From Sphagnum compactum (taxonomy: Eukaryota; Bryophyta; Sphagnopsida; Sphagnales), in NCBI GenBank assembly GCA_965153455.1, contig OZ234498.1, positions 16,740,001-16,804,000 of the forward strand: DNA of 64,000 bases, in the 5' to 3' direction. The notes under the pieces were generated by a model. That model saw nothing but the letters and a program-made list of their open reading frames with translations. It was not told the DNA's origin and made no database searches. A program made the position numbers and the translations under genes. Shown here piece by piece: positions 60,882-64,000 of this stretch. Numbering within the stretch: the stretch's first letter is position 1; each line of letters begins with the position of its first letter.

Positions 60882-63736
60882 ATGGCGATACTTACAACAG
60901 CGTTGGACTTGGTACTGCCGCCTACAAGTATGTAATCTAGCAAACTCTCATGCATACACTAACATCGTTGTCCTTTCCATCCGCGGACTTTGGCGGGTTC
61001 TTCGAATCGAACTTGTACTGCCTGATTACTACACTTAGAATGCTCATTTGAGAATTTCTCGAGTGCAATTGATCTAATCGAGATTTTGAAACAAATTACT
61101 TTGCTTAATCTTCTTGCGCGGCGATGCATGATTCTGAAATCCATGTTGCTGTGTCACGTGGTTCACTGGCCATGCAGCGGCGTTTCTACTACTATTGCTT
61201 TATCCAGCTCTGAGCTTCATCAGGTGGATAAAGTTCCTTATCGGCTTGTTAGTTTGTGAAGATGTCCGAGGCAAGGTGATCCTCATCACAGGCGCATCCT
61301 CTGGTATTGGAGAGGTCTGTGACTCTGATGCCTTCCAACAAATAGATCATCCTCCTCCTCCTCAAGATTTTGCTTTCCAGAAATGTTGTTATCTAGCTCA
61401 GGGTTCCAATTCTTGAGAGAATTTGCTTCTATCAGGTGCTTTCTCCAGTGGTAATAGCGACTGGAGGTATCAATTTGCTAATGATGGCAGCAGCTTGGGA
61501 TGTTCGTATGTGGCTACCATGGCTGGGTCTTGCACATGCAGCATATGACGTATCAGTATGCAAAGCGAGGGGCACGGTTGGTAATTGTTGCGCGACGGGA
61601 GTATCTGCTGAAGCAGGTGGCGGGTCGTGCAATGAAGAAAGGTGCAGTCGATGTGCACGTTATCGTAGCAGACGTCGCAAAACAAGAAGACTGCAAACGC
61701 TTTGTTGACGAGACTGTGAACAAATACGGTCGGTGTAAGTCTTCGAAACCTAATCCAGAATCCTCAGAGGTTGCGAGGTTGCTTGTCCCAGTCGGAAAGG
61801 AGGTCAATATGACCCTCTGCAGGCATGGGAGTTGGTCAGAAGACCAGTGCCTCATGTTTCAGAGATTGCTGAAACACGAGGAACTGGAAGCTCATTTATG
61901 CTCATGCTTCTTAATTGTAATCAGCTCTCCTCATCTCTTCAAAGAAGATGAGCAATGTGCTATTTTGCTAATTGTTATGGAAAGTTTACATCATTCACTG
62001 AACATTTTACTGCAGAAGATTGATAGCATCAAGTTTGAAATTCTGCCAGAAGCCGTTGTGGCGTTATCATGACAAGGTGGGTGAGGACCTGAATTTGCAT
62101 TTTATGATCAAGAATTTGTACGACTGATCTAGGGTTTTCTCATGCAGTGGATCACTTGGTAAATAATGCGGGATTGTACATAGTTTCTTTTTCGAAACAG
62201 CTAAAAGCACGGCTGGGATGTTGCAAGTTATGGTATGCCCCTGACTCCCACGACATTGGATTACTTGTTGCAAAATGTTAAGGATCATGACGTGTAATTT
62301 TTCAGGGTTCCAAGTGACACATAACAGACGATGCTTACTACTAACTTGAACACTTGTGTGTGAGACATTGATGAATATTCTGACAGAACTGTTACGTGAT
62401 CACAGTAGCATATATAGTATGTGCTATGTCATTAAGATATGCTTTCACAAGCTAGCTGCTGCCATTGCCTTCAAGTAGGCTACTTAGGTGAAATTTTTTG
62501 TCCAGGATGTGGTATTTTGGGGGAGCGTATATCCTACATTCTATGCGCTACCACACCTGCGTCGCAGTCAGGGAAAAATCTTAGTTACTGACTCCATAGC
62601 AAGTGTTATCCCACACCCGCGCCAATCCATATACAATGTAAGGAGATTGCTGCTATCCCAGCTTCACCTTTCATGCAAATTCCAAACTACCTGATTGAAT
62701 TGTGGTTGCAGTTCAATGCTCAGTATCTGAATGTAGCCATTTGCCATAGGGCTGTCACGCTGTCACAGATAGCACCAGCACACTGAATATCTTAATTTCT
62801 TTTGAACAGGCTGCAAAAGCGGCTTTACTGCAGTTTTTTGAAACTTTACGCGTGGAGGTGGGAGACACAATTGGAATAACAATAGTGATGCCGGGAATGA
62901 TTGAGAGTGACATAACAAAGGGGAAGTTTGTCTCTGATGAAGGAGAATTATCTGTGAAGCCACCTGATCAACGTGATGTAAGTGTTGTCTCATTCATGAA
63001 ACCTTAATCTTTATGGTTAATTTTGTCATATCTTGATTGATTTGTGCAGTTTCAATCAGTGTGTCATGTTGATATGTAGGTCTGTATCAACTTCAGTATA
63101 TGTTTGAAGTAAACTCTGAGTGATGGGCAAGATCAAAATGTTGTTCAAAATGATCCAATCTAAACCCAGACATCAGAACATGCCTTCCTCAAAAGTCAGC
63201 TTTGAAGCTGTTGATGAGATAAGCAGGTTGAAAACTTCAAAGGAGCTCTGAAGGAAGGAGGGATACTACAGCTACCTTCAATCTCTATGAAAACAACATC
63301 TTTGCAATAATAGATTTGCTAGATCTTTGGAAGTATTTTGGTCAACATCCTGAACCTGCTGTGTAGAGTGTGCGAAATCCAATATCGAGTTTATGTAGAA
63401 ATGGATGATAGTGTAAATGGTGTTAGATATGTCATGGTGTTGCAATGCAGAGTTGCAAGTAGGAAGTGTTTTGACATGTCAATATGGGCAGGCACATTTG
63501 GGGCCAATTCCAGTGGCCTATGCAGAGGATTGTGCAAGGGCAGCTGTGTTGGGTGTACTTCGATCACGCCGTTACGTAGTGGTCCCGTACTTCTACTGGG
63601 CCTTCATTATGCTGCGGATATATGCTCCGGAGATACTAGAGATCATTTTCCACGGGAACCATTAAGCAAGGTAATCCTTGACAAAACAAAAACCCAGACA
63701 GTGTTTTATCCCCAAACCATCAGGAAGCAACACTGA
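60882..63736 (+). CDS. 11-beta-HSD / steroleosin-like SDR gene, with frameshifts
   Basis: Seven exons: 60882-60927, 61178-61314, 61542-61734, 62148-62232, 62506-62637, 62810-62977, 63492-63665 (or to 63736 in another frame). The product is a short-chain dehydrogenase of the plant HSD/steroleosin family, membrane- or oil-body-anchored NAD(P)H-dependent sterol oxidoreductases. The N-terminus is hydrophobic with a proline pair (LDLVLPPTTAFLLLLLYPA). The cofactor motif is TGASSGIGE, and LVIVARR and LDHLVNNAG follow. The catalytic Ser is in TDSIAS and Tyr/Lys in YNAAK across the exon 5/6 junction. The tail has MPGMIESDITKGKF and RRYVVVPYFYWAF. Exon 4 is one base short: with one more T at about 62188-62192 it would read SFFETAKSTAGMLQVM and join exon 5 in phase. 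The last exon stops at 63663-63665, while the family-like tail VFYPQTIRKQH lies in another frame ending at 63736. Confidence 0.8.
61153..61160. promoter_or_regulatory. G-box-like CACGTG in intron 1 of the SDR gene
   Basis: TCACGTGG occurs about 20 nt before exon 2. CACGTG cores are bound by plant bZIP and bHLH factors, but a single 6-bp core inside an intron is weak evidence. Confidence 0.2.
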
Positions 63737-64000
63737 AAGGCCTAGAGGTCTAAAAACCCCTTGTCTGACAGTAACAAGTGTGATGCATATCTCAATGTGA
63801 GAACTTCAGGACAGAACAGGAGGATGGAAAACTGTACATAAGTCCTGAGTGCTACTTTACATCACAGTGCCAGAGTCTTAGGTGTGGGTGGAAATGCCTA
63901 TAAATTTTGCTGCTGAATATGAATGGAAACCTTATCCTACTATCATATTTTCTTCCCTCAACTGCATTGTGTAAGAACTGGGTCTTATAAGTTATAGCCA
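63737..64000 (+). other. 3' flank of the SDR gene
   Basis: Probable 3' UTR and beyond; no further frame or motif. Confidence 0.3.

Noticed and set aside
61500-62072. 190-codon plus-strand frame as one exon of the SDR gene
   Set aside because: Only 61542-61734 matches the family; the remainder lies past a good GTAAGT donor and has no SDR motif.

Overview
This looks like nuclear DNA of a land plant. The evidence is a photosystem I antenna gene (LHCA3) with a chloroplast transit peptide, a GMI1-type SMC-hinge ATPase gene, a plant polyubiquitin copy, a steroleosin-like dehydrogenase, and short TTTAGGG-type telomere motifs in introns. The noncoding DNA is strongly AT-rich and full of decayed transposons and simple satellites, with only three multi-exon genes in 64 kb. 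I cannot name the species. A vascular plant with a repeat-rich genome fits, and prokaryotes, animals and fungi are excluded. Most short reading frames here are chance; genes were recognised from conserved protein motifs plus splice signals.

Layout. 1-1.8 kb: decayed LTR-retrotransposon gag (minus). 3.9-6.14 kb: dead DDE transposase related to pogo/CENP-B types (plus). 7.25-20.86 kb: a large gene of about 37 exons on the minus strand, homologous to GMI1 (GHKL ATPase, long middle part, SMC hinge, coiled-coil tail). 21.6-31 kb: gene-poor, with dispersed repeats, an AT minisatellite and a possible SINE. 31.02-31.92 kb: intronless, 5'-truncated polyubiquitin pseudogene. 32-49 kb: gene-poor, with unknown coding-like remnants, a 1.2-kb-spaced direct repeat, a ~100-150 bp satellite, a Tourist-like MITE, a 26-bp minisatellite next to an orphan 140-codon ORF, and a LINE remnant. 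50.57-52.23 kb: LHCA3 (minus, 3 exons). 53.3-59.3 kb: dispersed repeat and two transposase-type remnants. 60.88-63.7 kb: 11-beta-hydroxysteroid dehydrogenase/steroleosin-like gene (plus, 7 exons) carrying apparent frameshifts.

The three genes are unrelated in function and independently transcribed: DNA repair or chromatin (GMI1-like), light harvesting (LHCA3), and lipid-droplet or membrane sterol metabolism (SDR). Nothing suggests a gene cluster. The most unusual points are the frameshifts in the SDR gene, the intact orphan ORF at 46.2 kb beside a minisatellite that is open in several frames on both strands, the clean MITE at 40.6 kb, and several structural oddities inside the GMI1-like gene (GC-AG intron, 22-nt exon, (GAT)n tract, intronic duplication, intronic telomere motifs).
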